64,000 nt of DNA from Vibrio owensii CAIM 1854 = LMG 25443 (GCF_000817815.1 NZ_JPRD01000012.1:42518-106517), one strand, 5' to 3'; shown: positions 53,012 to 62,890, counted from the first letter of the stretch. Numbers and translations: made by a program. The notes: generated by a model from the letters alone, not told the origin.

Positions 53012-54883
53012 TTAAGGGATTCTTTTCGCCTGCAACAGTGCTGCCGCATTGAGCATCGCGTCTTTAGTGCTGACATCCAGCACCTTCATTTTTCTGAATC
53101 GCTCCGGCTCTTTGATGGCGACATCGTGAGCGAAGATAACAAACCTCGCCTTGGCGATATCTTTGTCAGTGATTCGGTTAATGATGCCGTTCGCACCTTG
53201 CGTTTCGACCTTGATCTTAATGCCTAACGCACAGGCGGCTTTCTCTAATGACTTCGCTGCTAAGAAGGTATGTGCCACACCTGATGGACAAGATGTCACG
53301 GCAAGAATATCTGCCTCACCCTCACCTTGCACAGACGTATAAGCTTGAGATTGACCAACCGGACTGTCGTCTTCTGTGACCGTCTTCTTAAGCGCAATAA
53401 CAATCAGTGCTGTGGTAAACGAGCCTGCGATTGTGCCAACTATGTAGCCAATCTTGCCATCCACAACAGGCAGTACAATCCAGCCGCCCCACGGAGCGTG
53501 GTTAATGACATGGAACATAAAACCAATCACGTTACCGACAATACCACCAGCAACAATCGCAGGCAGTACGCGAGCTGGGTCACCGGCAGCAAACGGAATC
53601 GCCCCTTCACTGATGCCAATCATGCCCATGATGCCCGCGGCTTTACCGGCCTCACGCTCATCACGTTTAAACTTACTTGGCGACAAGAAGGTCGCTAACG
53701 CCATGCCCAGAGGCGGGGTACAAATCGCGATACCGACGCCACCCATTAACCACGGCTGAGTATTCACTTGAGTCTGAGCAAACAAAGTCGCCACTTTGTT
53801 GATAGGACCGCCCATATCAAACGCGGTCATTGCACCCAGCACGGTGCCCAACATCACTTTGCCTGAGCCCGCCATACCCGTGAGCACATCGTTCATGGTT
53901 GTCATTGCGCTGGCGATCGGTGAGCCGATCACCCACATCACAGCGCCACAGGTGACAAACGTACCAACCAGTGGGTAGATAAAGATGGAGCCGAGCGAAC
54001 TCATGCTGTCCGGCAATTGAATCTTCTTCAGTAGCCAAACCACAAAGCCGGCGAAAAATCCGACGACAATCGCGCCCAAGAAGCCAGTGTTGTAATGACT
54101 AACCGCAATCCAAGATCCAATCATTCCCGGAGCAAGACCAGGCTTATCAGCGATCGAATAGGCAATGTAACCACCTAATACCGCGGTAAATAGTGTCAGA
54201 CCAGCAATACCCATTTTGGCGATATCAGCCAGAATGCCTTCTTTCGGAACCCCACCATGACCTGAGATCATCACAGAGAGAGATAGCAATACACCGCCCG
54301 CGACAATAAACGGGATCATATGTGAAGTGCCGAACAGCAAGTGCTCTTTCATTCTGCTCAGCTTTTGTGCCCAAGGGCTAAGGGGTTCAGATGCGAATTC
54401 CAGAGGATCTAAACCTGAGTCGTTTGCGTTCGACTGAATGTCAGTGAGTAGTTCGTGCGCTTCATCCACTGATTTCGCCGCTTTTAACTTATTGACGAAA
54501 CCATCTTCAATGATTTTGGTGGAGATTTGTGCCAAGACTTCGATGTGGTGATGATCATCCCCATCCGGAGAAGCCAGCATGAAAAATACGTCAGACAGTT
54601 CGCCGTCATCAGCACCGTAATCAATCCCTTTGCGGCTGATGCCCACTGCAACTGCGGGTTTTGCGACCGCATTGCTTTTGGCGTGAGGAATGGCAATACC
54701 CTCGTCAAAGCCGGTATTGCCAATCTCTTCTCGTTTCCAAATGTCCGCCAAGAACTGACTTTTGCTAGTGAGCTTGCCCGCCGCGTCCAACAATTCGACG
54801 AGCTCTTTGAGCGCTTCATCTTTGGTTTGAGCCTGCAAATCCAAGCAAATGGTTTCCGGTTCAATAAGGTTTAATATGTCCAT
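53012..54883 (-). CDS. PTS fructose/mannose-type permease, domain order EIIA-EIIC-EIIB
   Basis: A 623-residue PTS enzyme II. EIIA (about residues 1-145) has the phospho-His H67 in EGIAIPHAKS. EIIC (about 190-490) has IVAGGVLLSLSVMISGHGGV and GISEGAIPFAAGDPARVLPA. EIIB is at the C terminus with the phospho-Cys in AVTSCPSGVAHTFLAAKSLE (near residue 530). The start at 54883 was chosen because MDILNLI opens the EIIA domain; a frame to 54919 exists. It is divergent from an EIIB and an EIIA gene, so several phosphate donors may be shared. The sugar is unknown. Confidence 0.88.
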   Translation of the reverse strand: MDILNLIEPETICLDLQAQTKDEALKELVELLDAAGKLTSKSQFLADIWKREEIGNTGFDEGIAIPHAKSNAVAKPAVAVGISRKGIDYGADDGELSDVFFMLASPDGDDHHHIEVLAQISTKIIEDGFVNKLKAAKSVDEAHELLTDIQSNANDSGLDPLEFASEPLSPWAQKLSRMKEHLLFGTSHMIPFIVAGGVLLSLSVMISGHGGVPKEGILADIAKMGIAGLTLFTAVLGGYIAYSIADKPGLAPGMIGSWIAVSHYNTGFLGAIVVGFFAGFVVWLLKKIQLPDSMSSLGSIFIYPLVGTFVTCGAVMWVIGSPIASAMTTMNDVLTGMAGSGKVMLGTVLGAMTAFDMGGPINKVATLFAQTQVNTQPWLMGGVGIAICTPPLGMALATFLSPSKFKRDEREAGKAAGIMGMIGISEGAIPFAAGDPARVLPAIVAGGIVGNVIGFMFHVINHAPWGGWIVLPVVDGKIGYIVGTIAGSFTTALIVIALKKTVTEDDSPVGQSQAYTSVQGEGEADILAVTSCPSGVAHTFLAAKSLEKAACALGIKIKVETQGANGIINRITDKDIAKARFVIFAHDVAIKEPERFRKMKVLDVSTKDAMLNAAALLQAKRIP

Positions 54884-55116
54884 TGTTTGTACCTTGCAAT
54901 GTTCACGCTCGTGAGTCATGAGTTATTTGTTCCATCTATGACTGTGTACAGAGTAACCAACACTCGTCCTTTCCAATACAGGACAAAAAGTGCATTAACT
55001 GGATTAATGTAACATGAGATTTAAACTGTGATAGAGCTCTTGCGATTATCTGCTTTAAATCCATCCTTCCGACGGTCACTATGCTAAAATCCACAAAAAA
55101 ATAAAGTGGATAGAAC

Positions 55117-55416
55117 ATGAAGATCGTAGCGGTGACAGCGTGCCCTACAGGCATCGCTCATACTTATATGGCGGCAGATGCACTAATGAAAGCTGCGCCT
55201 AAGCATAACGTACAAATTAAGGTTGAGACGCAAGGCGCGATGGGTATTGAGAATCAGCTCACTCCCCACGATATTGCACAAGCGGATCGTGTCTTAATTG
55301 TGTCCGATATTGAGATTGAACAACCAGCTCGCTTTGAAGGCACCAACAAAGTCCAAATCCCGATTGAAGACGTGTTACTCAATGTCGATAAAGTATTTCT
55401 TGTACACTGTCGATGA
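55117..55416 (+). CDS. PTS EIIB component, fructose type, single domain
   Basis: A 99-residue stand-alone EIIB of the fructose family. The phospho-accepting C9 lies in AVTACPTGIAHTYMAADAL, and KVETQGAMGIENQLT is the usual second block. It lacks any EIIC of its own; the nearest are the EIIC parts of the two large permeases on either side. It has 12 nt to the next ORF and is co-transcribed with it. Confidence 0.88.
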   Translation: MKIVAVTACPTGIAHTYMAADALMKAAPKHNVQIKVETQGAMGIENQLTPHDIAQADRVLIVSDIEIEQPARFEGTNKVQIPIEDVLLNVDKVFLVHCR

Positions 55417-55428
55417 TACGCTGTGCTG

Positions 55429-56205
55429 ATGAACGAATACCAAATCACCTTTTTTGTCGACGATATTAATGCCAGTGCTCATGTCGCACAGCCCCTCAAT
55501 CGCGTCGCCAAAAAGTTCAAAAGCACGTTACACATCATCAACATAACCCAAAATCGCGTCGCTGAACTCACTAAGTCAATCGCGGTTTTACAAGTTGGCT
55601 TGCAGCAAGGCGACTTGTGTCAAATCACGGCTATTGGTATTGACGCCGAGCTTGCCTGTTTCGTTATCAAAGATATGATTGCTGAGAACTTCACCGTTGT
55701 GGGTTCTCACATCAACTACGAGTTCTCAAGCCAACTTGCTGAGCGTCTTCCGCAAATCTGCCCGCCTTGTGAAATTAAATGGCATTACGCCAAAGCGCAC
55801 ACTGAGCTCACCAAGTTTGAGTGCTTGAAAGGGCTAGCTCAGCTTATTCATCCTATTCACCCAGACGAACTCATTCTCGCCTTTATCAAACGTGAAGAGC
55901 GGTCCTCAACCGCAGTAACACCAGGCATTGCTCTACCCCATGTCATGTTCGAAGGTGTGGACCACATTTCTGTCGCAGTTATCGCTAACGAGATTCCGAT
56001 GGATTGGGCATCCAAAATGGGTGAGGTGCATCTTGCTATAGCATTAGTAATGCCAGCGAAACCCACACGCGAGCACATCATTGCAGCAACCAACTTAACT
56101 CGTAATCTACTGACCGACCAAATGGCTGAACGTTTACTGCTAACAAAAAGCAGCGTCGACTTGCAGGCGCTTCTGATGTACGCCATGTCGAGGCTGCTTG
56201 CTTAA
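55429..56205 (+). CDS. HPr-like domain fused to a PTS EIIA domain
   Basis: A 258-residue protein. Residues about 5-88 resemble an HPr domain: ASAHVAQPLNRVAKKFKSTL contains H18 at the position of the phospho-His, although the spacing to Pro differs by one from the normal HARP; KSIAVLQVGLQQGD matches the HPr helix. Residues about 125-255 are a fructose-type EIIA with the phospho-His H171 in GIALPH. Such an HPr/EIIA pair is like FruB/DTP. The ATG at 55429 is preferred over a GTG at 55423. It lies in one unit with the EIIB gene; the altered HPr loop may make it regulatory. Confidence 0.75.
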   Translation: MNEYQITFFVDDINASAHVAQPLNRVAKKFKSTLHIINITQNRVAELTKSIAVLQVGLQQGDLCQITAIGIDAELACFVIKDMIAENFTVVGSHINYEFSSQLAERLPQICPPCEIKWHYAKAHTELTKFECLKGLAQLIHPIHPDELILAFIKREERSSTAVTPGIALPHVMFEGVDHISVAVIANEIPMDWASKMGEVHLAIALVMPAKPTREHIIAATNLTRNLLTDQMAERLLLTKSSVDLQALLMYAMSRLLA

Positions 56206-56217
56206 TCTTTACTTGCT

Positions 56218-57060
56218 TTAAATTGAACCGCGATACTCCGTCGGCGTTCTGCCCGTTCGGTTCTTAAAGACTCGGCAGAAGTAGTTCACATCTTTGAATC
56301 CACAGCGCACCGATACCTCATTCAACTTAAAGTTGTATTTCTTGAGCATAAACTTTGCGCGATCTACTCGAACCCACGTAATGTAATCGGCTAACGTCAT
56401 GTGACCTTGCTGACGGAACAAACGCGACAAATGGTTAGAAGAAATGCTGAACCTCGACGCAATGCTGTCACGCGTAATTGGGCGATGGAAGTTCTCTTGG
56501 ATGTAGATACAAATGCCCTGATACAGGTCTTGCACTCGGCTGTGCGCCTGCGTCTCTATAGGTGCATCTAACATCGACTTAGCGTATTGCAACAAGGCTT
56601 GCAGCAACAACTCATCCATTGGCTTCTTATTACACTCACGAGCCAATGAACTCAGCGCTTCCAAGATATTATCAATGGCAAATCCAGAACGAGTTTGAAT
56701 ACTGTGTTTTTGAATATCGTAAAAGCTCGCTTCCCCTTTACGTTTGGACACGAGACTCAAACCCAATTGACGGCGACCAAAGAGAATACTTAATACCGAG
56801 CAGTCTGTATCCCAGTCAGGTTTATTCCAACAGTTAGGCGGAATAAATATCGCATCACCAGTTTTCGCCACGATATGCGTCACTTTGCGATCATGACTTT
56901 CCATTTCATTAATATATTCACCAGATAAGACCAATTCTAATCGAGGGAAGTTAACCTGATAGCTAAATTCAGGTGGTGTATGAAAATCACCAGCAAACCA
57001 TATATTGTGGAATGGTTCTCGCTCGTTTAATACTGATGAAATCAAATCATGAAAAATCAT
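56218..57060 (-). CDS. AraC-family regulator of the mannose PTS (ManR-like)
   Basis: A 280-residue AraC-type regulator. The N-terminal sensor (RLELVLSGEYINEMES and AIFIPPNCWNKPDW) is followed by two helix-turn-helix motifs (RDSIASRFSISSNHLSRLFR, and LNEVSVRCGFKDVNYFCRVF) ending KNRTGRTPTEYRG. The first Met is unclear: 57060 (MIFHDLI) opens the domain, but the frame extends to 57111. V. cholerae carries a similar regulator (ManR) beside its mannose permease and manA. It is divergent from the permease gene across a region with repeated TCCAGT motifs. Confidence 0.85.
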   Translation of the reverse strand: MIFHDLISSVLNEREPFHNIWFAGDFHTPPEFSYQVNFPRLELVLSGEYINEMESHDRKVTHIVAKTGDAIFIPPNCWNKPDWDTDCSVLSILFGRRQLGLSLVSKRKGEASFYDIQKHSIQTRSGFAIDNILEALSSLARECNKKPMDELLLQALLQYAKSMLDAPIETQAHSRVQDLYQGICIYIQENFHRPITRDSIASRFSISSNHLSRLFRQQGHMTLADYITWVRVDRAKFMLKKYNFKLNEVSVRCGFKDVNYFCRVFKNRTGRTPTEYRGSI

Positions 57061-57114
57061 TTTACGTACTCTTAAACACGCATCCATGATGCTATACCTA
57101 TAGATATACACCCT

Positions 57115-57360
57115 ACTGGATTTTTGTGCTATTGAGCAAAATCACACTTCCATTTTAAGGTTACAAAAATCCAGTTAACGCATCAATTTTCCAGTCTGGC
57201 AAATCATCAGCAAAGCCCTTAAACCCTTATATATGGGAGCAATAACACATTTCATTTATGGTTCATCGACTTCCACATAATGTCACAGATATGCAGTAAG
57301 TTTATCCAGTAGACGATCTACATCACACTCTAGTCGGGCGGTTACAATCGTCCAGTAAAT
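57115..57360. promoter_or_regulatory. repeated TCCAGT motifs in the ManR-like / mannose PTS divergent region
   Basis: The 57061-57442 gap holds five copies of TCCAGT or its close form: ACAAAAATCCAGT at 57163-57175 with its exact reverse complement at 57115-57127, TTCCAGT near 57190, ATCCAGTAG near 57304 and GTCCAGTAAA near 57350. An inverted 13-bp pair plus direct copies nearer the permease is a layout expected for an AraC activator. No gene is seen in the gap. Confidence 0.6.
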
Positions 57361-57442
57361 GCATTTTTTCTTCACTACTGTCTCCGCTTGGTTAATTTCA
57401 AAATACCCCTGAAATAAAAATTATATTTATAGGGGTTCGACA

Positions 57443-59350
57443 ATGATCACCAAACTAATAAATGAAGACTTGATTAAGCTTGATCTTCAAGCGACTTCAA
57501 AAGAAGACGTATTTAAAGAACTGGTTGCAGTTCTACACGCCCAAGGTCGTATTTCAGACCAAGAGCAATTTCTTGCAGATATAAAAGCACGTGAAGAATT
57601 AGGTAACACCGGATTTGAGGATGGCGTTGCTATCCCACACGCGAAAAGTGCCGCGGTTCTTGAACCAGCGGTTGTGATCGGCGTAAGCAAATCAGGTATC
57701 GAATACGGCGCAGAAGACGGTTTGCCTTCAAAACTGTTCTTCATGATCGCTTCTCCAGACGGTGGCGATAACCACCATATCGAAGTACTTGCAGAGCTGT
57801 CTTCAAAACTGATCGAAGATGGTTTCATTGATGCGTTCTTAGGTGCAGCAAACAGCCAAGACGCACTGGCACTTCTACTTGCTAAAGAAGAGCCTCAAGT
57901 AGTGACAGACGCACCAGCCAACCAAGGTTTCATCATTGGTGTTACTGGTTGTCCTGCGGGCGTTGCGCACACTTACCTAGCGGCAGAAGCGCTAGAGAAA
58001 GGTGCAGCGGCGATGGGTTACGAAATCAAAGTTGAAACGAACGGTTCAATCGGCGTGAAAAACAGCCCAACCGAAGAAGAAATCGAGCGTGCAGACGCAA
58101 TCATCGTGGCATGTGACAAGCAAGTCGACATGAACCGCTTTGCGGGCAAACGCATGGTTAAAACTAACGTAAAAGCCCCTATCCGCGATGCTCAAGGTCT
58201 GATTAACGAAGCGTTAAACGCTCCAGAATACCAAGCAGAAGCAAGCAGCAATGCACAAGCGTCTGTTGCAAACAAAGCCTCTCAGGCTCGCTCTGACCTT
58301 TACCGCTACTTGATGAACGGCGTATCACACATGATCCCATTCGTTGTCACGGGTGGTCTGTTGATTGCACTTGCTCTTGCAGTCGGTGGTCAGCCAAGTG
58401 AAGCGGGCATGGCAATTCCTGAAGGCAGCATGTGGAACCAAATCCTCAACGTAGGTGTGGTTGCCTTTACGCTGATGATCCCAATCCTTGCTGGTTACAT
58501 TGCTTACGCGATTGCTGACCGTCCTGCTCTGGCTCCTGGCTTGATCGGTGGTTGGATTGCAAACAACGGTTCTTTCTACGGCGCAGACGCTGGTACAGGC
58601 TTTATCGGTGCCATCATCGCTGGTCTGCTTGTGGGTTACTTCGTGAAGTGGATTACGTCGATTAACTACCACAAATTCATTCAACCTTTAGTGCCAATCA
58701 TGATTGCGCCAATCACAGGTTCGTTGTTCATCGCTGGTCTTTTCATCTTCGTTATCGGTGCACCAATCGCAAGTCTAATGGACGGTCTGACTGCGCTACT
58801 AACAAGCATGAGTACAGGTAACGTCGTTCTACTAGGCATCGTACTTGGTGGTATGGCTGGCTTCGATATGGGTGGTCCATTCAACAAGGTCGCATTCCTA
58901 TTCTCTGTGGGCATGATTGCGAGCGGTCAAACTCAATTTATGGGTGCGATGGCGTGTGCAATCCCTGTTGCACCTCTAGGCATGGCACTGGCAACGGCGC
59001 TTGGTCGTAAGTTCGACCTGTTCGAAGAATCAGAAACCGAAGCGGGCAAAGCTGCAGGCGCTATGGGTCTGGTTGGCATCTCTGAGGGTGCGATTCCATT
59101 CGCAGCACAAGATCCGATGTCAGTGATTCCTGCAAACGTACTTGGCTCAATGGTAGCGGCAGTAATGGCGTTCTCATTCGGCATTACCAACAGTGTTGCT
59201 CACGGCGGTCCAGTTGTCGCTCTACTTGGCGCGATGAACCACCCAGTACTTGCTCTGATTTGCATGGCAGCTGGCGCAGTGGTTACCGCAGTAACGTGTG
59301 TAACTCTGAAGAAAGTTCGCAAAGCAAAAATGATGCAAGCAGCCGCTTAA
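57443..59350 (+). CDS. manP: PTS mannose/fructose permease EIIABC (ManP-like)
   Basis: A 635-residue PTS permease. EIIA (about residues 1-145) has phospho-His H66 in DGVAIPHAKS, EIIB (about 163-258) has phospho-Cys C170 in GVTGCPAGVAHTYLAAEALE, and EIIC (about 285-630) has LMNGVSHMIPFVVTGGLLIA and GISEGAIPFAAQDPMSVIPA. The order A-B-C differs from the A-C-B of the permease at 53012. With ManA 77 nt downstream it makes mannose-6-phosphate for glycolysis; this is the function shown for the matching V. cholerae gene. The upstream repeats suggest activation by the neighbouring AraC protein. Confidence 0.88.
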   Translation: MITKLINEDLIKLDLQATSKEDVFKELVAVLHAQGRISDQEQFLADIKAREELGNTGFEDGVAIPHAKSAAVLEPAVVIGVSKSGIEYGAEDGLPSKLFFMIASPDGGDNHHIEVLAELSSKLIEDGFIDAFLGAANSQDALALLLAKEEPQVVTDAPANQGFIIGVTGCPAGVAHTYLAAEALEKGAAAMGYEIKVETNGSIGVKNSPTEEEIERADAIIVACDKQVDMNRFAGKRMVKTNVKAPIRDAQGLINEALNAPEYQAEASSNAQASVANKASQARSDLYRYLMNGVSHMIPFVVTGGLLIALALAVGGQPSEAGMAIPEGSMWNQILNVGVVAFTLMIPILAGYIAYAIADRPALAPGLIGGWIANNGSFYGADAGTGFIGAIIAGLLVGYFVKWITSINYHKFIQPLVPIMIAPITGSLFIAGLFIFVIGAPIASLMDGLTALLTSMSTGNVVLLGIVLGGMAGFDMGGPFNKVAFLFSVGMIASGQTQFMGAMACAIPVAPLGMALATALGRKFDLFEESETEAGKAAGAMGLVGISEGAIPFAAQDPMSVIPANVLGSMVAAVMAFSFGITNSVAHGGPVVALLGAMNHPVLALICMAAGAVVTAVTCVTLKKVRKAKMMQAAA

Positions 59351-59427
59351 TCGCCCCTACCCCCAAATGGCTCCTATGGCTTGGGCAATGTCGCCCAAGC
59401 CATGATTTTCTCTCATGGTGACACTCT

Positions 59428-60660
59428 ATGTCTGATTTAACGATGTCCGATACACAAACGATTCAAACTCAAGCTAAGCATCCGATGTTTTTCCTGATGA
59501 ACAACGTGATTCAAAACTACGCTTGGGGCAGTACTACTTCTGTTAACCAACTGTTTGGCATTGAAAACCCAACGGGCGAACCACAAGCAGAAGTATGGAT
59601 GGGCGCGCATCCAAACGGTTGCTCATTGGTGATGGTAAACGGTGAGGAGACCAAACTCTCTTCACTGATTGCTCAAGACATGAATGCCTTTCTGAGTAAA
59701 GAAGTCGCAAACCGTTTTGGTGAACTTCCATACCTGTTTAAAGTGCTTGCCGCTGAGAAAGCACTGTCGATTCAGGTTCACCCAAACAAACAACAAGCAG
59801 AGCTAGGCTTTGCACTGGAAGAAAAACAAGGCATTCCCCTAACTGCTGCAAACCGTAACTACAAAGATCCAAACCACAAACCTGAGTTGGTTTACGCGCT
59901 AACCGAATACCAAGCGATGAATGGCTTCCGCCCAACAAGTGAAATCATCAGCTTCTTCTCTGAACTGGCGATTCCTGAGCTACAAGGCTTGGTGGATGAC
60001 CTTATCGCAAACCAAACGCCAACTGGCTTGGCGACCTTCTTCTCGGGTCTACTGTCACTAGAGGGCGAACAGAAAGAGATGGCGTTGACGGTGCTATTGG
60101 CTCAAGCTCGCATCACCGACTTACCTCTGTTCAACCTTATTCTTGAGCTAGAGAAGCAATACCCTGGCGATATTGGTTTGTTTGCACCACTGATGCTCAA
60201 TGTCATTACCCTACAACCGGGTGATGCTATGTTCTTGGATGCAGAAACGCCACACGCTTACTTAAAAGGTACAGGTCTTGAGATCATGGCAAACTCAGAC
60301 AACGTACTGCGCGCAGGTCTGACACCAAAATACATGGACGTGAAAGAGCTCGTTGCGTGCACACGCTTCAATGAGAAGCCATTCGACAGCCTATTGCTTG
60401 CACCGACTGAAATCGACGATATGTTGGAATACCCAATTCCTGTGGACGATTTCAAATTCTCCATCGTTAAACAAGCTCACCAGCGTACTCTAGAAGTTCA
60501 AACCGCTGAGATCCTTATGCCTCTGGACACCAAACTTGTGCTAACTCACGCAAACGGCGAAACATGCGTAATTGAAAAAGGACAATCTGTTTTCATTCCG
60601 GCTTACGCAAAACAGGTTACTTTGGATTGTGAAGGTCGTGTCGCACGCGCTTACAGTTAA
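59428..60660 (+). CDS. manA: mannose-6-phosphate isomerase, class I
   Basis: A 410-residue zinc isomerase that converts mannose-6-phosphate to fructose-6-phosphate. Metal and active-site motifs are LSIQVHPNKQQAELGF, KDPNHKPELVYAL and AETPHAYLKGTGLEIMANSD followed by NVLRAGLTPKY. The extreme N terminus (MSDLTMSDTQTI) is loosely conserved, so the start could be a few codons later. It follows the permease in one operon and ends at a terminator. Confidence 0.95.
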   Translation: MSDLTMSDTQTIQTQAKHPMFFLMNNVIQNYAWGSTTSVNQLFGIENPTGEPQAEVWMGAHPNGCSLVMVNGEETKLSSLIAQDMNAFLSKEVANRFGELPYLFKVLAAEKALSIQVHPNKQQAELGFALEEKQGIPLTAANRNYKDPNHKPELVYALTEYQAMNGFRPTSEIISFFSELAIPELQGLVDDLIANQTPTGLATFFSGLLSLEGEQKEMALTVLLAQARITDLPLFNLILELEKQYPGDIGLFAPLMLNVITLQPGDAMFLDAETPHAYLKGTGLEIMANSDNVLRAGLTPKYMDVKELVACTRFNEKPFDSLLLAPTEIDDMLEYPIPVDDFKFSIVKQAHQRTLEVQTAEILMPLDTKLVLTHANGETCVIEKGQSVFIPAYAKQVTLDCEGRVARAYS

Positions 60661-60691
60661 TCGTTATTATTAATAGTACGCCACTAAAACC

Positions 60692-60718
60692 AACGCCTCG
60701 CCACTCGCGGGGCGTTTT
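60692..60718 (+). terminator. terminator after manA
   Basis: AACGCC at 60692-60697 and CGC pair with GCG and GGCGTT near 60711-60716, followed by TTTTGCTTTT. Confidence 0.75.
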
Positions 60719-60846
60719 GCTTTTAACCCCAATAAATCAATGGTTAATTAAGCACTATAGTCTTGATCCAAAACAGAAAAATTTCCCTACAAAACCAAGA
60801 AACTGTGTAAGACTTATTGAGTAGCCCTGTTGATAAAGGTGGCAAG

Positions 60847-61782
60847 ATGACTCATAGAAACGCTCGCTCTCTTCATGCCATTATCGGCGCACTCGTCGGT
60901 GATGCAGCATCTCTCGGATTTCATTGGCTTTACGATCAAGAACTCATCAGGCAGTTTGGTTCTCCGCATCCGGAATTTCACCAACCTAACCGAACTGAAT
61001 ACCATGACAAAGGTTATTTTGCCCACGGTAGCAAACAAGTCGGTGACCTCACCCACTATGGCGCACAGCTTGTTGCCATGTTAGATGCTCTGGTTCAAAC
61101 CGGACACTACGACGAGGCGCGTTACATTCGCTCCTTTCGAGAATGGTTTGATTTTGGCGGTAAATGGCAGGGCTATACAGACAAACCGACAAAGCAAACA
61201 CTGCTCAACATTCATGAGTTGGAAGCCAAAGAACTGCGTGTGACCTTATGTGGGGCTGACGACACGCAAAATCCAGCACTATCTAAGCTTCCTCCGTTGG
61301 TGGCTTTTCATTCTGATGATGACAAACTCGCTAAACTGGTCGACTCCGCCGTGCGGGTTACCAATAACAACGACACCGCAGTTATGTACGCCCAAGCTAT
61401 CGCAGTGATGATTCAGATGGCGTTGCAAGGCGCTGCGCCCAAAGCGTGTGTAATGGCAGCTCAGACGGTTTCTCCAAAGATTGCTAACGATATTCAACGT
61501 GCAGATGCGATGAGCGGCAGAAGCGCCACCAGCGTTGCGGAGTCGGTTGGGATGCATTGCGGTTTAGACGCTTCATTTGTGGTGATTTGTCATTTGTTGA
61601 TGAACTCAGAAAGCTACGAAACTACCATGCGTGAGAACATTTACTGTGGCGGCGATTCAAGTGGACGAGCTATTCCGCTCGGTGCCATTCTTGGGGCAAG
61701 TTACTACGACACACCAATGTCGATTCCAAATCATTGGATGGATCAAACCGCGCTACCTCGCCGTTTACTGCAATGTTTATAA
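60847..61782 (+). CDS. ADP-ribosylglycohydrolase-family protein
   Basis: A 311-residue protein of the ADP-ribosylglycohydrolase / J1-crystallin superfamily. The N-terminal block is LHAIIGALVGDAASLGFHWL (about residues 9-28), and the C-terminal metal-binding block reads YCGGDSSGRAIPLGAILGAS in place of the usual GGDTD...A..GALLGA, so one expected Asp is Ser. The start at 60847 follows AAAGGTGG. Catalytic activity on ADP-ribose is therefore uncertain. It is a single gene. Confidence 0.75.
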   Translation: MTHRNARSLHAIIGALVGDAASLGFHWLYDQELIRQFGSPHPEFHQPNRTEYHDKGYFAHGSKQVGDLTHYGAQLVAMLDALVQTGHYDEARYIRSFREWFDFGGKWQGYTDKPTKQTLLNIHELEAKELRVTLCGADDTQNPALSKLPPLVAFHSDDDKLAKLVDSAVRVTNNNDTAVMYAQAIAVMIQMALQGAAPKACVMAAQTVSPKIANDIQRADAMSGRSATSVAESVGMHCGLDASFVVICHLLMNSESYETTMRENIYCGGDSSGRAIPLGAILGASYYDTPMSIPNHWMDQTALPRRLLQCL

Positions 61783-61926
61783 CCCTCTTCAACCAACGAA
61801 AAGAACAGAACCCAAGCTCTGGTCTTTTCGTTGGTGATGATTTGAATCTCGCCTGACAGAAATAATCCTCGAAATCTTTACGCTATCCACCTACATTGAA
61901 GATAAAGCAAATCAAAGAGATAGCCT

Positions 61927-62832
61927 ATGGACCTTAACTTGTTAAAAACGTTTGATGCGGTCATGAAGTCAAAAAGCGTCAACGATGCCGCTACCGCGTT
62001 AAACATCACTGCGCCCGCCGTGAGTCACGCACTCAACAAGTTAAGAGATCAATACCAAGATCCCCTCTTTGTTCGTCAAGGCAGAGGCATCGTCCCGACG
62101 AATTTTGCGATTGAGCTACATGCAGAAATCAAAGAGCCTTTAAGTCTATTGATCAACGGTTCGAAATCTCGTCAAGAATTCACGCCAGAAACCAGCCAAC
62201 GCACCTTTCGAATCTCTAGCCATAAAGATATCGATTTAATGCTTGTACCAGCCTTGGCGAAATACAAATCCCAGCATGCGCCATTGGTATCTATTGAAGC
62301 GGATGTGGAACACTTGAACGAACAAGACCGCCAAGACGATTTAAGACGCCGGCGCGTGGATGTGATTCTTGCTACCGTGCCTTTGACGGATCATGGTTAT
62401 CACAATGAATTGTTGTTTGAACAAGAACTTATGGTGACAGTGAGCCAAGATCACCCTCGTATTCAGGTCGCACTCACGTACGACGACTTTATGCGTGAAT
62501 CTCATGTAACTTGGCGAACGCAGCGGCTCAACACCAACGCTTTAGACTCTCTGATCATCGAAGATACGCTCCCCCCGAGGCAAGTGGCTTACTCCACCGG
62601 CTCGACCATGACAGCGCTACAGTTAGTGTCTCAAACCGACTGGATATGCGTTACCTCGCGTTGGTTCTCTGACAACTTGGCAAGCAAGCTCGGATTGAAC
62701 GCTTTCCCTTTGCCCTTTGAAGCCAATAAGGTGCCTATTTATATGACTTGGCACCAATCACAAAAGAACGACAAAGGGCATGAATGGCTAAGGAATGCGA
62801 TTAAACAAGCGGTCACTCAATCCATCGAGTAA
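61927..62832 (+). CDS. LysR-family transcriptional regulator
   Basis: A 301-residue LysR regulator. The helix-turn-helix lies in residues about 1-62 (LNDAATALNITAPAVSHALN-like), and the co-inducer domain follows from about 90 (QRTFRISSHKDIDLMLVPAL). It resembles the NodD-like or LeuO-like branch of the family with LFVRQGRGIVPTNFAIEL. Its target is not visible: the neighbouring genes are the ADP-ribosylglycohydrolase-like gene upstream and the convergent fusion-protein gene downstream. Confidence 0.88.
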   Translation: MDLNLLKTFDAVMKSKSVNDAATALNITAPAVSHALNKLRDQYQDPLFVRQGRGIVPTNFAIELHAEIKEPLSLLINGSKSRQEFTPETSQRTFRISSHKDIDLMLVPALAKYKSQHAPLVSIEADVEHLNEQDRQDDLRRRRVDVILATVPLTDHGYHNELLFEQELMVTVSQDHPRIQVALTYDDFMRESHVTWRTQRLNTNALDSLIIEDTLPPRQVAYSTGSTMTALQLVSQTDWICVTSRWFSDNLASKLGLNAFPLPFEANKVPIYMTWHQSQKNDKGHEWLRNAIKQAVTQSIE

Positions 62833-62862
62833 CAGACGAGCAATAGCAGTACACCCATAGAA

Positions 62863-62890
62863 AAAGGGCAAAGCCTACTGCCTTGCCCTT
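62863..62890. terminator. bidirectional terminator
   Basis: AAGGGCAA with GC pairs with GC and TTGCCCTT around CCTACT. It separates the convergent LysR and fusion-protein genes. Confidence 0.7.
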
